64,000 nucleotides of DNA from assembly GCF_014639435.1 (NCBI RefSeq), contig NZ_BMFZ01000001.1, positions 420,748-484,747 on the forward strand. Reading direction: 5' to 3'. Origin of the DNA: Hafnia psychrotolerans. GTDB lineage: Bacteria; Pseudomonadota; Gammaproteobacteria; Enterobacterales; Enterobacteriaceae. Of the stretch, positions 43,234 to 55,345 are shown piece after piece (position 1 is the first letter of the stretch; each line of letters starts with the position of its first letter). The notes beneath the pieces were generated by a model. The model made no database searches, was not told the DNA's origin, and saw only the letters and a list, made by a program, of their open reading frames with translations. The translations under genes and the position numbers were made by a program.

Positions 43234-43255
43234 GATCTCAGCTTTGTGGTATAAT
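43227..43255 (+). promoter_or_regulatory. Candidate gyrA promoter
   Basis: A perfect -10 TATAAT (43250-43255) lies 17 bases after a poor -35 (TTCCAC, 43227-43232), with about 86 bases of leader. Weak -35 elements with good -10 boxes are common in supercoiling-controlled gyrase promoters. Confidence 0.6.
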
Positions 43256-43341
43256 TTTACACCTTTGCGCTAGCTATATCTGCATAAGTAATGCCTAAGC
43301 AGGCAGCGGCCATGAATAATCAGTAGAGGGATAGCAGCTCC

Positions 43342-46020
<2,679 letters not shown>

Positions 46021-46040
46021 GTTTCAGCCGCGTTGAAACA

Positions 46041-46076
46041 GGGCATAACATGGCGACGTGTTATGCCCTTTCTTTT
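46041..46076 (+). terminator. Intrinsic terminator after gyrA
   Basis: A perfect 10-bp stem GGGCATAACA (46041-46050) with TGTTATGCCC (46059-46068), followed by TTTCTTTT. Confidence 0.88.
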
Positions 46077-46116
46077 ATATCGACCTTTTTAGTCTCTGTG
46101 GCAATAGTGTATTCTG

Positions 46117-46167
46117 ATGACCGTTTTCCGCCGTGGTGACGTCGCAATGTTAATGGTAGCCCCTTGA
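46117..46167 (+). promoter_or_regulatory. Short upstream frame overlapping the rcsC start
   Basis: An open frame with ATGs at 46117, 46147 and 46153 ends in TGA at 46165-46167, overlapping the TTG start of rcsC (TTGA). No clear ribosome site precedes rcsC itself, so rcsC may be translated by re-initiation after this 16-codon (or shorter) leader. Confidence 0.4.
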
Positions 46168-49034
46168 AATATCTTACCTCGTTTAGAACAACGCTCAGGA
46201 TCTCCCGCTATCTCTTCCGGGTTCTGGCCTTTATGCTGTGGTCACTTGGCGCACTGCTGACGACGTTCTACGTGCTCAATATTTTCCATACCAAAGAGTC
46301 TGAAATCCGTGATGAGGACAACCTCAATTACGATCAAGCGCAGAGCTATATCCGAAATTCCGAAGATATTATGCGGGATATCAAATATATGGCTGAAAAA
46401 CGCCTCAGCGATTCTATGAATGGCCTCGATATCATCAACGGCGTCATTAGTAGTAAAAATATCGCGCCGACCTATCATTCGCTCTATGTCGAATCCGACT
46501 GTTCCCAACTCAGTAGCAGCTACCGCAATTCGCTTAACTCGCTCGGTAATATGATTCACTACTGGAAAGATAACTTCACTGACGCTTATGACCTGAATCG
46601 GGTTTTTTTCATCAGTGGCGAGAGTCTGTGTATGGTGGATTTCGGCCTTAACAGCGTGCCAATTGAGAATGAAAATAGCGCGGGACTCAAATCGCTGCAT
46701 GAGAAGATTCTGCGATATCGCAATGGCAAAAATCAGGATAAAGAGAAAAGCATTTATTGGGTGTCGCCCGGTCCGAATAAAGACCTGGGTTATCTCTATA
46801 TCCTGACGCCGATTTATGTGGGTAACAAACTCGAAGCGTTAATGGGGGTCCAGCAGACATTGCGACTGGAAGATATGGTCGCTGCGGGGGCACAACATGT
46901 CGGCGTGACGCTGCTCGATGATAACAATCAATCGTTGCTACGTTTATCCGAAAGTGAGCATGACACTGCGCAATTACAACGTTACCCCGAAGAGCCGACC
47001 TATTTTGGTTATATGAATGGTTATAACGATCTGGTCTACAAAAAACCGCTGTCGTCTTCTGGCCTGAGCGTGGTCTATTCCCTGCCGTTTAGCACTGTGA
47101 TTGAGCGTTTTAAGATCCTTATCTTCAATGCGGTATTGCTTAATATATTCTCAGCGCTGCTGCTGTTTATTCTGGCGTGGGTGTTTGAGCGAAAAATGTT
47201 CCTGCCGGCTGAAGAGAATGCTTTTCGCCTGGAAGAGCATGAGCAGTTCAACCATAAAATAGTGGCTTCAGCCCCGGTTGGGATCTCAATTTTACGCATC
47301 AGCGATGGCGTGAATATTCTGAGTAATGAACTGGCGCATAACTATATCAACATGCTGACAGCAGAAGATCGTCAGCGCATTACCCGTATTATTTGCAATC
47401 AACAGGTCAATCTTGTCGATGTCATTACCAAAGATAACAACAATATCCAGCTGAGTTTTGTCCACTCGCGTTATCGCAATGAGGATGTGGCGATTTGCGT
47501 ACTGATTGACGTCAGTTCGCGGGTCAAAATGGAAGAGTCATTGCAGGAGATGGCGAATGCGGCCGAGCAGGCCAGCCAGTCAAAATCCATGTTCCTCGCC
47601 ACCGTCAGTCATGAACTGCGCACACCACTGTATGGCATTATTGGTAACCTGGATCTGCTGCAAACCCAGGGATTACCGCAGGGTGTCGATCGCCTGGTGA
47701 CGGCGATGAACAACTCGTCAGCACTGTTACTGAAAATCATCAGCGATATTCTCGATTTCTCGAAAATAGAATCTGAGCAGTTGAAGATTGAACCGCAGCC
47801 TTTCTCCTGTCGTGAAATGATCACCCACGTTGCGGGTAACTATTTGCCGCTGGTGGTGAAAAAACACCTTGGACTTTACTGCTTCATCGAGCATAACGTC
47901 CCCATGTCATTCCAGGGCGATCCGGTGCGCCTGCAACAGATCCTGTCTAACATTCTCAATAATGCCATTAAATTTACCGATACCGGCTGCATCGTGCTGC
48001 ATGCGCGAACGTCTGGAAACTATATGGAATTCCAGGTTCGCGATACCGGGTGCGGTATTCCTGAACGAGAGATCACCCGCCTGTTTGATCCCTTCTTTCA
48101 AGTTGGTACCGGGGTGCAGCGCCATTTTCAGGGAACCGGGCTTGGGCTGGCAATTTGTGAGAAGCTGATTAACCTGATGGACGGCGATATCGCCGTCGAT
48201 TCCGAGCCGGGTCTGGGCAGCCAGTTTACCGTGCGAATTCCGCTGTATGATGCGATATTCCCGTCGGAGCAACCGCTTGATCTGTGGCAGGGTAAAACGT
48301 TGTGGCTTGAGATCCGCAATGCGCATTTGGAAAGCTATCTCATGCAGCTGCTACGGTGTCAGGGTGCTAATGTACAACGATGGGATGCCGGTCATATCAG
48401 CCAATTAGATGACGTGCTGATAACGGATACTTCACTGAATCATCAAAGTAAGTTGGCGGCACATATTGAATTCTCCATCGATCATATCGGGCCGCCGCTG
48501 GAAACCCGGCCAGGTTATTGGATCCACAGTACCTCAACACCACTGGAAATCACGGCGTTGCTTAACCGTATCTATCAGCTGATCGATCCGGCAGAAGAGG
48601 ATGAGCTATTATTGCCAGCGCAGGAATCAGCGGCAATTCAGGATAACAGTGATATTCACTTGCTGGTGGTGGACGACCACCCGATTAACCGTCGTCTGTT
48701 AGCCGATCAGCTCAATTCGATGAGTTATCAGGTTGTCACAGCCAATGATGGGATGGATGCGCTGGAGGCGATCAAAGTCCACACCGTCGATATCGTGCTT
48801 AGCGACGTCAATATGCCAAGACTCGACGGCTACGCGCTGACGCAAAAGCTGCGCGAGCTGGGTTATACTTTGCCAGTGATTGGCGTCACGGCAAATGCGC
48901 TGGCCGAACAGCGTCAGCGTTGCCTTGAGGCGGGAATGGATAATTGTCTGTCTAAACCCGTCACGCTGGAAACCCTCCGCGACACGCTGGCCTATTACAG
49001 CAAAGTGGTGCGGCACACCCGGGAAAATCAGTAA
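46164..49034 (+). CDS. rcsC: Hybrid sensor histidine kinase RcsC
   Basis: Membrane sensor kinase of the Rcs envelope-stress phosphorelay. 956 residues: a membrane segment at about 20-42, a periplasmic domain to about 310, a second membrane segment at about 314-338, a PAS-like linker, the kinase core with the phospho-accepting His483 (FLATVSHELRTP) and ATP-binding DTGCGIP and GTGLGLAICEKL, then a receiver domain with Asp881 (IVLSDVNMP). The start is TTG at 46164 (MKYLTSFRTTLRISRY), aligned with the E. coli start. It is convergent with rcsB. Confidence 0.97.
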   Translation: MKYLTSFRTTLRISRYLFRVLAFMLWSLGALLTTFYVLNIFHTKESEIRDEDNLNYDQAQSYIRNSEDIMRDIKYMAEKRLSDSMNGLDIINGVISSKNIAPTYHSLYVESDCSQLSSSYRNSLNSLGNMIHYWKDNFTDAYDLNRVFFISGESLCMVDFGLNSVPIENENSAGLKSLHEKILRYRNGKNQDKEKSIYWVSPGPNKDLGYLYILTPIYVGNKLEALMGVQQTLRLEDMVAAGAQHVGVTLLDDNNQSLLRLSESEHDTAQLQRYPEEPTYFGYMNGYNDLVYKKPLSSSGLSVVYSLPFSTVIERFKILIFNAVLLNIFSALLLFILAWVFERKMFLPAEENAFRLEEHEQFNHKIVASAPVGISILRISDGVNILSNELAHNYINMLTAEDRQRITRIICNQQVNLVDVITKDNNNIQLSFVHSRYRNEDVAICVLIDVSSRVKMEESLQEMANAAEQASQSKSMFLATVSHELRTPLYGIIGNLDLLQTQGLPQGVDRLVTAMNNSSALLLKIISDILDFSKIESEQLKIEPQPFSCREMITHVAGNYLPLVVKKHLGLYCFIEHNVPMSFQGDPVRLQQILSNILNNAIKFTDTGCIVLHARTSGNYMEFQVRDTGCGIPEREITRLFDPFFQVGTGVQRHFQGTGLGLAICEKLINLMDGDIAVDSEPGLGSQFTVRIPLYDAIFPSEQPLDLWQGKTLWLEIRNAHLESYLMQLLRCQGANVQRWDAGHISQLDDVLITDTSLNHQSKLAAHIEFSIDHIGPPLETRPGYWIHSTSTPLEITALLNRIYQLIDPAEEDELLLPAQESAAIQDNSDIHLLVVDDHPINRRLLADQLNSMSYQVVTANDGMDALEAIKVHTVDIVLSDVNMPRLDGYALTQKLRELGYTLPVIGVTANALAEQRQRCLEAGMDNCLSKPVTLETLRDTLAYYSKVVRHTRENQ

Positions 49035-49045
49035 ACGGCGGTCAA

Positions 49046-49075
49046 TAAAAAAGGCACCTTTCCTTAGGTGCCTTT
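49046..49075 (-). terminator. Terminator between rcsC and rcsB
   Basis: A 10-bp stem AAAGGCACCT (49050-49059) with AGGTGCCTTT (49066-49075). The run of A residues from 49047 gives a T tract on the minus strand, so it mainly ends the rcsD-rcsB message; it may also slow plus-strand transcripts from rcsC. Confidence 0.85.
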
Positions 49076-49116
49076 CGACTGATTCTGTAAAACGTTGTTA
49101 ATACAACAGCGTTTAC

Positions 49117-49767
49117 TCAGTCCCGATCAACGGGCTGTGAACTGACGGAAGAAAGGTAGTTCAACAGCGCGATATCGTTTTCTACGCCCAGTTTCATCAT
49201 GGCTGACTTTTTCTGGCTACTGATAGTTTTGATACTGCGGTTAAGTTTTCTGGCAATTTCTGTCACCAGGAAACCTTCAGCGAAAAGACGCAGAACTTCA
49301 CTCTCTTTCGGAGAGAGACGCTTGTCGCCGTAACCGTTAGCACTGATTTTCTCGAGTAATTTCGCTACGCTATCCGGTGTGAATTTCTTGCCTTTCTGCA
49401 ACGCTGCCAGGGCTTTTGGCAAGTCCGTCGGCGCACCTTGTTTCAGTACAATGCCTTCGATATCCAAATCCAACACCGAGCTCAAAATTGCTGGGTTATT
49501 GTTCATGGTGAGTACGATGATAGACAGTTGCGGATAGTGGCGTTTAATGTACTTGATCAGCGTGATGCCATCGCCGTATTTATCACCCGGCATCGACAGA
49601 TCTGTGACCAACACGTGGGCGTCAAGTTTGCTCAAACTATTGACCAGTGCGGTCGAATCTTCAAACTCACCTACCACGTTTACCCACTCAATTTGTTCGA
49701 GTGATTTACGGATCCCAAACAGGACAATAGGATGGTCATCAGCAATAATTACGTTCATATTATTCAT
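49117..49767 (-). CDS. rcsB: Response regulator RcsB
   Basis: DNA-binding response regulator of the Rcs system, controlling capsule, motility and small RNA genes. The 216-residue length equals E. coli RcsB with the start at MNNMNVIIADDHP (49767); upstream codons overlap the rcsD end. Phospho-acceptor Asp56 lies in VLVTDLSMPGD. The C-terminal LuxR-type helix-turn-helix is LSPKESEVLRLFAEG..IARKLNRSIKTISSQK. Sequence is nearly the same as in E. coli. Confidence 0.98.
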   Translation of the reverse strand: MNNMNVIIADDHPIVLFGIRKSLEQIEWVNVVGEFEDSTALVNSLSKLDAHVLVTDLSMPGDKYGDGITLIKYIKRHYPQLSIIVLTMNNNPAILSSVLDLDIEGIVLKQGAPTDLPKALAALQKGKKFTPDSVAKLLEKISANGYGDKRLSPKESEVLRLFAEGFLVTEIARKLNRSIKTISSQKKSAMMKLGVENDIALLNYLSSVSSQPVDRD

Positions 49768-49771
49768 GTGA

Positions 49772-52462
49772 TTAGCTACCTTGCTGCAGCAGTCTGGAGA
49801 CAAAAGAATCAATGTGATTAATGTTATCAGTGATCATCAAAACGTCGCCTGCGACGATATGTTGTTCTAACGTTTCACACAAGTGCTTGCCTGGGGTCAG
49901 GTTCAACATCGCGAACACTCCCTTAAGGCGATGAGCGGTCTGGGAAAGTGATGTAAAATCACGGCGTTGATTTTCATTATACAGTTTCTCGAGATCTTCC
50001 GGTACTGTCTCGACAAACAGCTGATAGTAATCACTTGATTTGAGCTGTTTTTCATAGAAGTCGAGAGGTTTTTCCCCGGAGTCTTCGGTGTTAATACTGT
50101 CATCAGATTCAGAAAATTGATGTTCGATTAACAGCAAAGTGGCATCAATCAGCGCACTGCTGATGTTGTAGTTGACGCGAATATAATGCTTTTCGAGCTG
50201 TTGGAAACCGGCTTCATCGCTGGTTAGCAACAGCGTATATTGGCCGCTATTTTGTGGGGAGTCTGTGAGTAAAACGTCATACTCACGGGTGATCTGACGC
50301 TCATCAGCCACAATGCATACCGCGCCATATGCGTTCATTGTCCGGGTGACAATACCGCGCACTTCTTCCGAAGTAATATCCAGCAACAGTGTCACGTCAT
50401 CCAGCAGTTTCTCATGGGCTGCATGAGGTTCGATTTCCTCCAACGCTTGTTTGATCCGTACAGTATAGCGTGTGCCAATATCCAGTTTACTGCGGATCTC
50501 TAATTGTCCTCCCAGTTTCTTGCACAACTGATTACACAGGAAGAAGGTCAGTCCAGAGCCATGATTAAATCGGTCCAGCATGGTCTGGCTCAGGAAAGGA
50601 TAATTCAGATTGCTCAATTCTTCTTTTGAAATGCCACTGCCGGTGTCAGTAATGTGGAAAACCAGCTGGCCAGGTTGTTCTGCGTCATGCTCTGTCGTCA
50701 GAGTCACCTTACCCACCGAGGTGGTCACAATCGCGTAGTCGATCAGCAGGGACAGCACTTTTTTCAGCGCCTGGCTGTCACCGACAAAACTTACTTCCGG
50801 CTCAGGGTGGAAATGGTTGAGTATGGTCAGACCCTTTTGATTGAGTTTCGGAAGCGCCTCAAGCAGTAGCCCATCCACCAGTGGGGACAATGCATAGGGT
50901 TGCTGGATCGGTTGCCAGTCTTGGGTTTCCAATCGGGTGAGCAGGGTAATGTTATCGACCAGCGTCAGTGCATTCCGTGACTCATTCAGCAAACGAGCTT
51001 GCAGTGTTTGCCGCTCTTGCATATCCGAACTCTCGGTCAGGGCATGCACCAGCCCGTTGAGATCATTCAGCGGCTGATTGAGCTCAATGCCCAGATTGTG
51101 CAGCATCAGTTTACGGGCCTGCAGGTTTTTATCGAACTCGCGGCGTGCCTGCTGCAAGGTCTTATTGACCATCACTTCTTTATCTTGATCATGGAGCAGG
51201 AACAGATAGGTTTCCGGCGAGATTTGACTGCGTAACATGCGGATTTCATACACTTCGTTGTTCACAGTAGCCTGAATCACGCCATGATGCTGCTCAGCCA
51301 TGTTCGCTATTTTATTCAGGCTGAGGTGCGGAAGGAGTTGGTCGGCAATTTTGTTACTGATGACCACACTGTGATTGCTGAAGTTATAGACCAACAGGCC
51401 AAGCGGGAGGCTGGAAATAATCTCCTGACTCAGAGCCTGCTGAGTGTGCAGTTGTGCTGCCATATTTTCGCTCGGACGGATGTACTGATGGCGGATAAAA
51501 TAGATCCCGGCCATCGCCAGCCCCAGCAACAAGATGTTGATCAGCACCGGCCAGAAATTATTACGCGACAGGTCCACAATCAGGTTTAACAAGGGGACGT
51601 GGTAACTCAGCGCCAGCGGGGAATTGCTCAGCGGTACGGTGAAGTTCACCGACCATCCCTGCAGCGCAATGCTGCTGATGTTGGTGGTCTGGGAAAGATC
51701 CCCTTCATTTATCGCATCATTATTATTGCTTAGCTGGAAATTATCTCGCGCCATTGAGTGTGGGATCAGATCGCTCATTGGCATATCGAAAGCAATCACG
51801 GTGGCCAGATGCCCGGGATTATTAAAGGTTGTGCGCAGCGAGAAAAAATAGTCATTGGAAAAGCGCGATTTGCGTAAATTGGAGTAGCTTTCGCGTTCAT
51901 CCAACGTATTGGCCTGCTGCAGCATTTCAGCTCGTCGTGCATGCAAGGTACTGGTGAAGTAGCCCTCTTTTAGCCGGGAGTCTTGCTGTTGCAGCGGCTG
52001 TGTGGTGATCAGGATCATGCTGTTGTCCTGACCATTCAGATAATACATTGAGTAGGGTTGTGTTTTTGCTCCCCATTGGTGATCGAGGAAGCTGGAGATT
52101 TTGAGGGTGAGATCCAGCGTCGAACTGTCATGGGTACCAAAAATCAGCGCATCAGTTTTTTCATGCGGTTTGGTGATGTAATACATATCCTGACGAAGGC
52201 GGACTTCATGTGCAGAAATGACATCCGGTGTTAACGCTTCACCGGTGAAACTGTCATAAATCTGATAAGTGAGGTAGCGGTAATTGTCGATGCGTTTTTG
52301 CAAACGTTCTGCTGTGGTTTGCAACGTTCGTTGCTTATCTTTCAGATACGCATTCGTATAATTATAGCCGTACATACCCAGGCCCATGGCGAGTAGCAAA
52401 ATAAACAACCAGAAGAAACGCGTGATATTGGTCGAAGTCAGCGACAGATATTTACTTGGCAT
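49772..52462 (-). CDS. rcsD: Phosphotransfer protein RcsD
   Basis: Inner-membrane histidine phosphotransferase that passes phosphate from RcsC to RcsB. 896 residues: membrane segments at about 14-34 and 305-328 enclose a periplasmic domain; a kinase-like fold without the catalytic histidine follows, then an ABL domain, and an HPt domain with His844 (TAHRLKGVFAML). The stop is four bases from the rcsB start. In E. coli micF-ompC lies upstream; here it is replaced by other genes. Confidence 0.97.
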   Translation of the reverse strand: MPSKYLSLTSTNITRFFWLFILLLAMGLGMYGYNYTNAYLKDKQRTLQTTAERLQKRIDNYRYLTYQIYDSFTGEALTPDVISAHEVRLRQDMYYITKPHEKTDALIFGTHDSSTLDLTLKISSFLDHQWGAKTQPYSMYYLNGQDNSMILITTQPLQQQDSRLKEGYFTSTLHARRAEMLQQANTLDERESYSNLRKSRFSNDYFFSLRTTFNNPGHLATVIAFDMPMSDLIPHSMARDNFQLSNNNDAINEGDLSQTTNISSIALQGWSVNFTVPLSNSPLALSYHVPLLNLIVDLSRNNFWPVLINILLLGLAMAGIYFIRHQYIRPSENMAAQLHTQQALSQEIISSLPLGLLVYNFSNHSVVISNKIADQLLPHLSLNKIANMAEQHHGVIQATVNNEVYEIRMLRSQISPETYLFLLHDQDKEVMVNKTLQQARREFDKNLQARKLMLHNLGIELNQPLNDLNGLVHALTESSDMQERQTLQARLLNESRNALTLVDNITLLTRLETQDWQPIQQPYALSPLVDGLLLEALPKLNQKGLTILNHFHPEPEVSFVGDSQALKKVLSLLIDYAIVTTSVGKVTLTTEHDAEQPGQLVFHITDTGSGISKEELSNLNYPFLSQTMLDRFNHGSGLTFFLCNQLCKKLGGQLEIRSKLDIGTRYTVRIKQALEEIEPHAAHEKLLDDVTLLLDITSEEVRGIVTRTMNAYGAVCIVADERQITREYDVLLTDSPQNSGQYTLLLTSDEAGFQQLEKHYIRVNYNISSALIDATLLLIEHQFSESDDSINTEDSGEKPLDFYEKQLKSSDYYQLFVETVPEDLEKLYNENQRRDFTSLSQTAHRLKGVFAMLNLTPGKHLCETLEQHIVAGDVLMITDNINHIDSFVSRLLQQGS

Positions 52463-52526
52463 GATGGTGACGCATTTCCTTAATTATCGGGTCACGGCGA
52501 GCGCGGGCGGTCACCAGCAACGCAGC

Positions 52527-52671
52527 TTAAGGCAACCAATAGGCTGCTGAGTTGGCGATAAAACCCATTAACGCCAAGCCTGCCAGAATACCGACATAAC
52601 CGAGTATTGTCACAGAGGCAATGGCCAGAAATCGCTGTCTGGTTGTCTGCGGTGCTGAACATGGGCGACAT
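52527..52671 (-). pseudogene. Probable frameshifted small membrane-protein gene
   Basis: On the minus strand an ATG at 52671 begins MSPMFSTADNQ and then goes out of frame; the adjacent frame reads on as QRFLAIASVTILGYVGILAG and a further hydrophobic stretch, ending ANSAAYWLP and TAA at 52527-52529. The total of 145 bases is one more than a multiple of three; removing a single A at about 52638 gives an unbroken 47-residue protein with one membrane span. This may be a true pseudogene, a programmed shift or a sequencing error. I do not recognise the family. Confidence 0.45.
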
Positions 52672-52716
52672 ATTTTAACAGCAACCTCAGCTGTGCGTTA
52701 TGACCAAAACTCTTAT

Positions 52717-54726
52717 TTACTGCTCGATGTCCGTTTCTTGCGAGGGAGATCCCGGTGTTTCTGTTGCTTCACGATACTTCGCCACCGCGTCAACCTCTTC
52801 TGCTTTACGTTTGTCCTGCCACAGATTCATACGGCCGCGCAGTGAGCCTTTGAGCTTCTCCAGCGCCTGACGGGCCGCATCAGATTGAGGATCCAGCTCA
52901 AGGACGAACTCCATGAATTGCTCTGCGATATGGCGATTTTTTTTCACGCCGCTGCCGGTCAACCACGCCATACCGAGGGTATAAGCCGCTTCACTGCGAT
53001 GCGGGTGCTGGGTGTCGAGCAGAATTGCCGGTAGCCACGCTTCTGCTGCGATGCGTTTATCTTGCTCAGGGCCATCATCCAGGGCACAACTTGCGCGCCA
53101 GTAATCCGCTGCGGGATGACCTGCGTCGATAGCTCGCTGGTACCACTGCATTGCCTGCGGGTAATCTGCTTCTCCCCCAATGCCTTCACGAAGAGCATTG
53201 GCGCAGGTGAACATCGCCGGAACGAGCCCCGAACGGGCCGCACTGAGCACACAATCCATGGCGTTACTGTCATTATGAAAATGCTCAGGAACCTCCTGAT
53301 GCCAGCCATTGCGGTAGAAAAAATAGAGTTCATAACTGTGCAGGGCATTGCCCCGGCGAGCCATTTCAGTGAGCAGGAAATGAGCGGCCTCCATGTCATC
53401 ATTGATGGCGAGGTCGTGGGCGATAATAATCAGCTCTTTGGTATTTTGCTCCGTCATCAATGACGTTGCATGATCGATCAGATCTGCACTCAATTCAGGT
53501 TGCAGCGGTAATCCGTACAGGCCGTATTGCAGCGCGGTAGCCGCATACACCAGCAACACCGGATTATTGGGCTGACTGATGGTGCGCATTAGCAGGTTAG
53601 TCAGCACTGCCATGCCCTTTTGTTCGCCATTGGCCAGTACCGCCCGCGAGATAAACATCGCGGCGAAATGTCCTGGCATGGCATGTGGTGAGACGTCGAA
53701 CAGTTGGCTATAAATGGCCAGACCGGCCTGATCGTCATCCTGCCAATAGGCGGCGCAGGTACCATAAAGATCCAATAAGCGGATTCGGGCGGCATCATCC
53801 AACGGCTGCGCCAGGAGATGTTGCAAGCGCTGCTGCAACTGTTGCGCCTGTTCGGAGTCGCGATCGGCAATTTCACCTGAGAGCGCTTCTGCCAGAGCAT
53901 TGGTGCGAAAATGATTGCGCTCTTGCTCGCTGAATCCAGCACAAAGTGGGCCATCAATGATCGCCATCTGTTGTTGGTCATCGCCATCCCATGCTGCCGA
54001 ATGGAACAGCAGGTAGGACTCCATGGTGCCGACATCACTATTGCGCACTGACATTGCCATACGCAGCCAATAATCAAGTGCTTCTTCACCCACTTTACGG
54101 CTGTTCCGCAGCGCGGTGGGCAGGGATTGCGGCCAGTGGGTGGCCGGTTCAACACCCAACGCGTGTAAATAAACCACACCTGCACGCCAAACGGCACTGC
54201 CCGCAATATTGAATTTTTCATGTAGCGGCAGCGGTTGCTGACCAGCGAAAAGATCACGGAGCCAATAAGGTTCGCCGAACCCACCACTCAGGTTCATCAA
54301 ATGTCGGAAGGCGTGGGTGGGGCGAGGATGCCGTTCGATAGCGCGTAAAAAAGCCAGTACTGCGTAGTCGCAGCAGAGTTGTGCTCCCAGCCATTGACTG
54401 TCTTCAACGGCTTCTACCCCATTGCTATTACGGATAATCCAGGCTTGCTCATGCCAGTACATCCCCAGTAAAACCTGAGCATGGTAGCTCTGCGGACATT
54501 GCTGTATCCAGTCGCTCAGGATCTCCAGCGGGTCGACGGTATGGGTATCAGCACCTGTGATCAGACTTCCCGGATGCACAACAAGGCCGTAATCACTGTG
54601 CTGGTCGGTTTGATTCTGCCAGCCGCGCATCAGCGATAACAGCCACTCGTCGAGTTTTACAAAACGGCGGGTTGCCAGAAGCATTCTGGCTCTGGATAGG
54701 TTGTCGTACTGATCCGGTGGTGACAT
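52717..54726 (-). CDS. Large soluble protein with Sel1/TPR-like repeats (DUF4034-type)
   Basis: Cytoplasmic protein of 669 residues with no signal peptide or membrane segment. The N-terminus (LLATRRFVKLDEWLLSLMRGWQ) resembles DUF4034 proteins. The C-terminal third has Sel1-like alpha-helical repeat units (ADYPQAMQWYQRAIDAGHPAADY; YTLGMAWLTGSGVKKNRHIAEQF). Such proteins often mediate protein-protein contacts. The domain call is from pattern memory and needs a profile search. It is not part of the E. coli rcs neighbourhood. Function unknown. Confidence 0.75.
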   Translation of the reverse strand: MSPPDQYDNLSRARMLLATRRFVKLDEWLLSLMRGWQNQTDQHSDYGLVVHPGSLITGADTHTVDPLEILSDWIQQCPQSYHAQVLLGMYWHEQAWIIRNSNGVEAVEDSQWLGAQLCCDYAVLAFLRAIERHPRPTHAFRHLMNLSGGFGEPYWLRDLFAGQQPLPLHEKFNIAGSAVWRAGVVYLHALGVEPATHWPQSLPTALRNSRKVGEEALDYWLRMAMSVRNSDVGTMESYLLFHSAAWDGDDQQQMAIIDGPLCAGFSEQERNHFRTNALAEALSGEIADRDSEQAQQLQQRLQHLLAQPLDDAARIRLLDLYGTCAAYWQDDDQAGLAIYSQLFDVSPHAMPGHFAAMFISRAVLANGEQKGMAVLTNLLMRTISQPNNPVLLVYAATALQYGLYGLPLQPELSADLIDHATSLMTEQNTKELIIIAHDLAINDDMEAAHFLLTEMARRGNALHSYELYFFYRNGWHQEVPEHFHNDSNAMDCVLSAARSGLVPAMFTCANALREGIGGEADYPQAMQWYQRAIDAGHPAADYWRASCALDDGPEQDKRIAAEAWLPAILLDTQHPHRSEAAYTLGMAWLTGSGVKKNRHIAEQFMEFVLELDPQSDAARQALEKLKGSLRGRMNLWQDKRKAEEVDAVAKYREATETPGSPSQETDIEQ

Positions 54727-54952
54727 GAGGTTCCTTGAATCTGGATAGTGAAAGGTGGCGCATTAACGCTATTGTAACTGTTGGATTTATTAACATCAGC
54801 GAGATTGCTCTTATACTACCGATCGCTCCGCCAACTGACCAATACTGCCCAAAAATGAGATTATCGTCGGCGCACATATCACGGTCGGATTGACGTAAGG
54901 ACGCCGACCCGATGAGCATCCTTGGTTGAGCTTTTGAGTTTTCTAAACTGGG

Positions 54953-55345
54953 TCAGGCCGATTTTTGATGAATAATGTGCAGCGGCGGGGCAACGTCGAG
55001 TTTGATCTCAGGATTCTGACGGAATTCATAAGGCGTAATGTTGAAGCGTTTGCGGAACATATAGGTAAAATGCGACTGCGAACCAAAGCCGAAGTCCATC
55101 GCGATATCAAAGATAGAAGTATCGCTGCTGCTGAGCTGGTAGACCGCGCTGGCCAGGCGGCGCTCACGGATATACTTACCTAGCGAGATCCCGGTCGATT
55201 CTTTAAACAGTTTCTGCATATGCCAAAGCGAATAGCCTGAATATTCAGCCAATTCTTCAAGATGAATGACGCGCCCAAGGTGGCCTTCAATCCATTTGCT
55301 GAGTTCACGGACGATCGTAAGATGAATGTCCTGAGCTATTAACAT
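54953..55345 (-). CDS. AraC-family transcriptional regulator, MarA/SoxS-size
   Basis: A 130-residue protein made of a single AraC DNA-binding domain with no ligand domain, like MarA, SoxS and RamA. Two helix-turn-helix units are seen: LEELAEYSGYSLWHMQKLFKE (about 30-50) and SIFDIAMDFGFGSQSHFTYMFRKRF (about 78-102). It ends with a tail of about 20 residues. It could act in drug, oxidative or metabolic stress; the target is unknown. It lies between the DUF4034-type gene and rutG, all on the minus strand, but is separated from rut by the rut terminator. Confidence 0.9.
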   Translation of the reverse strand: MLIAQDIHLTIVRELSKWIEGHLGRVIHLEELAEYSGYSLWHMQKLFKESTGISLGKYIRERRLASAVYQLSSSDTSIFDIAMDFGFGSQSHFTYMFRKRFNITPYEFRQNPEIKLDVAPPLHIIHQKSA

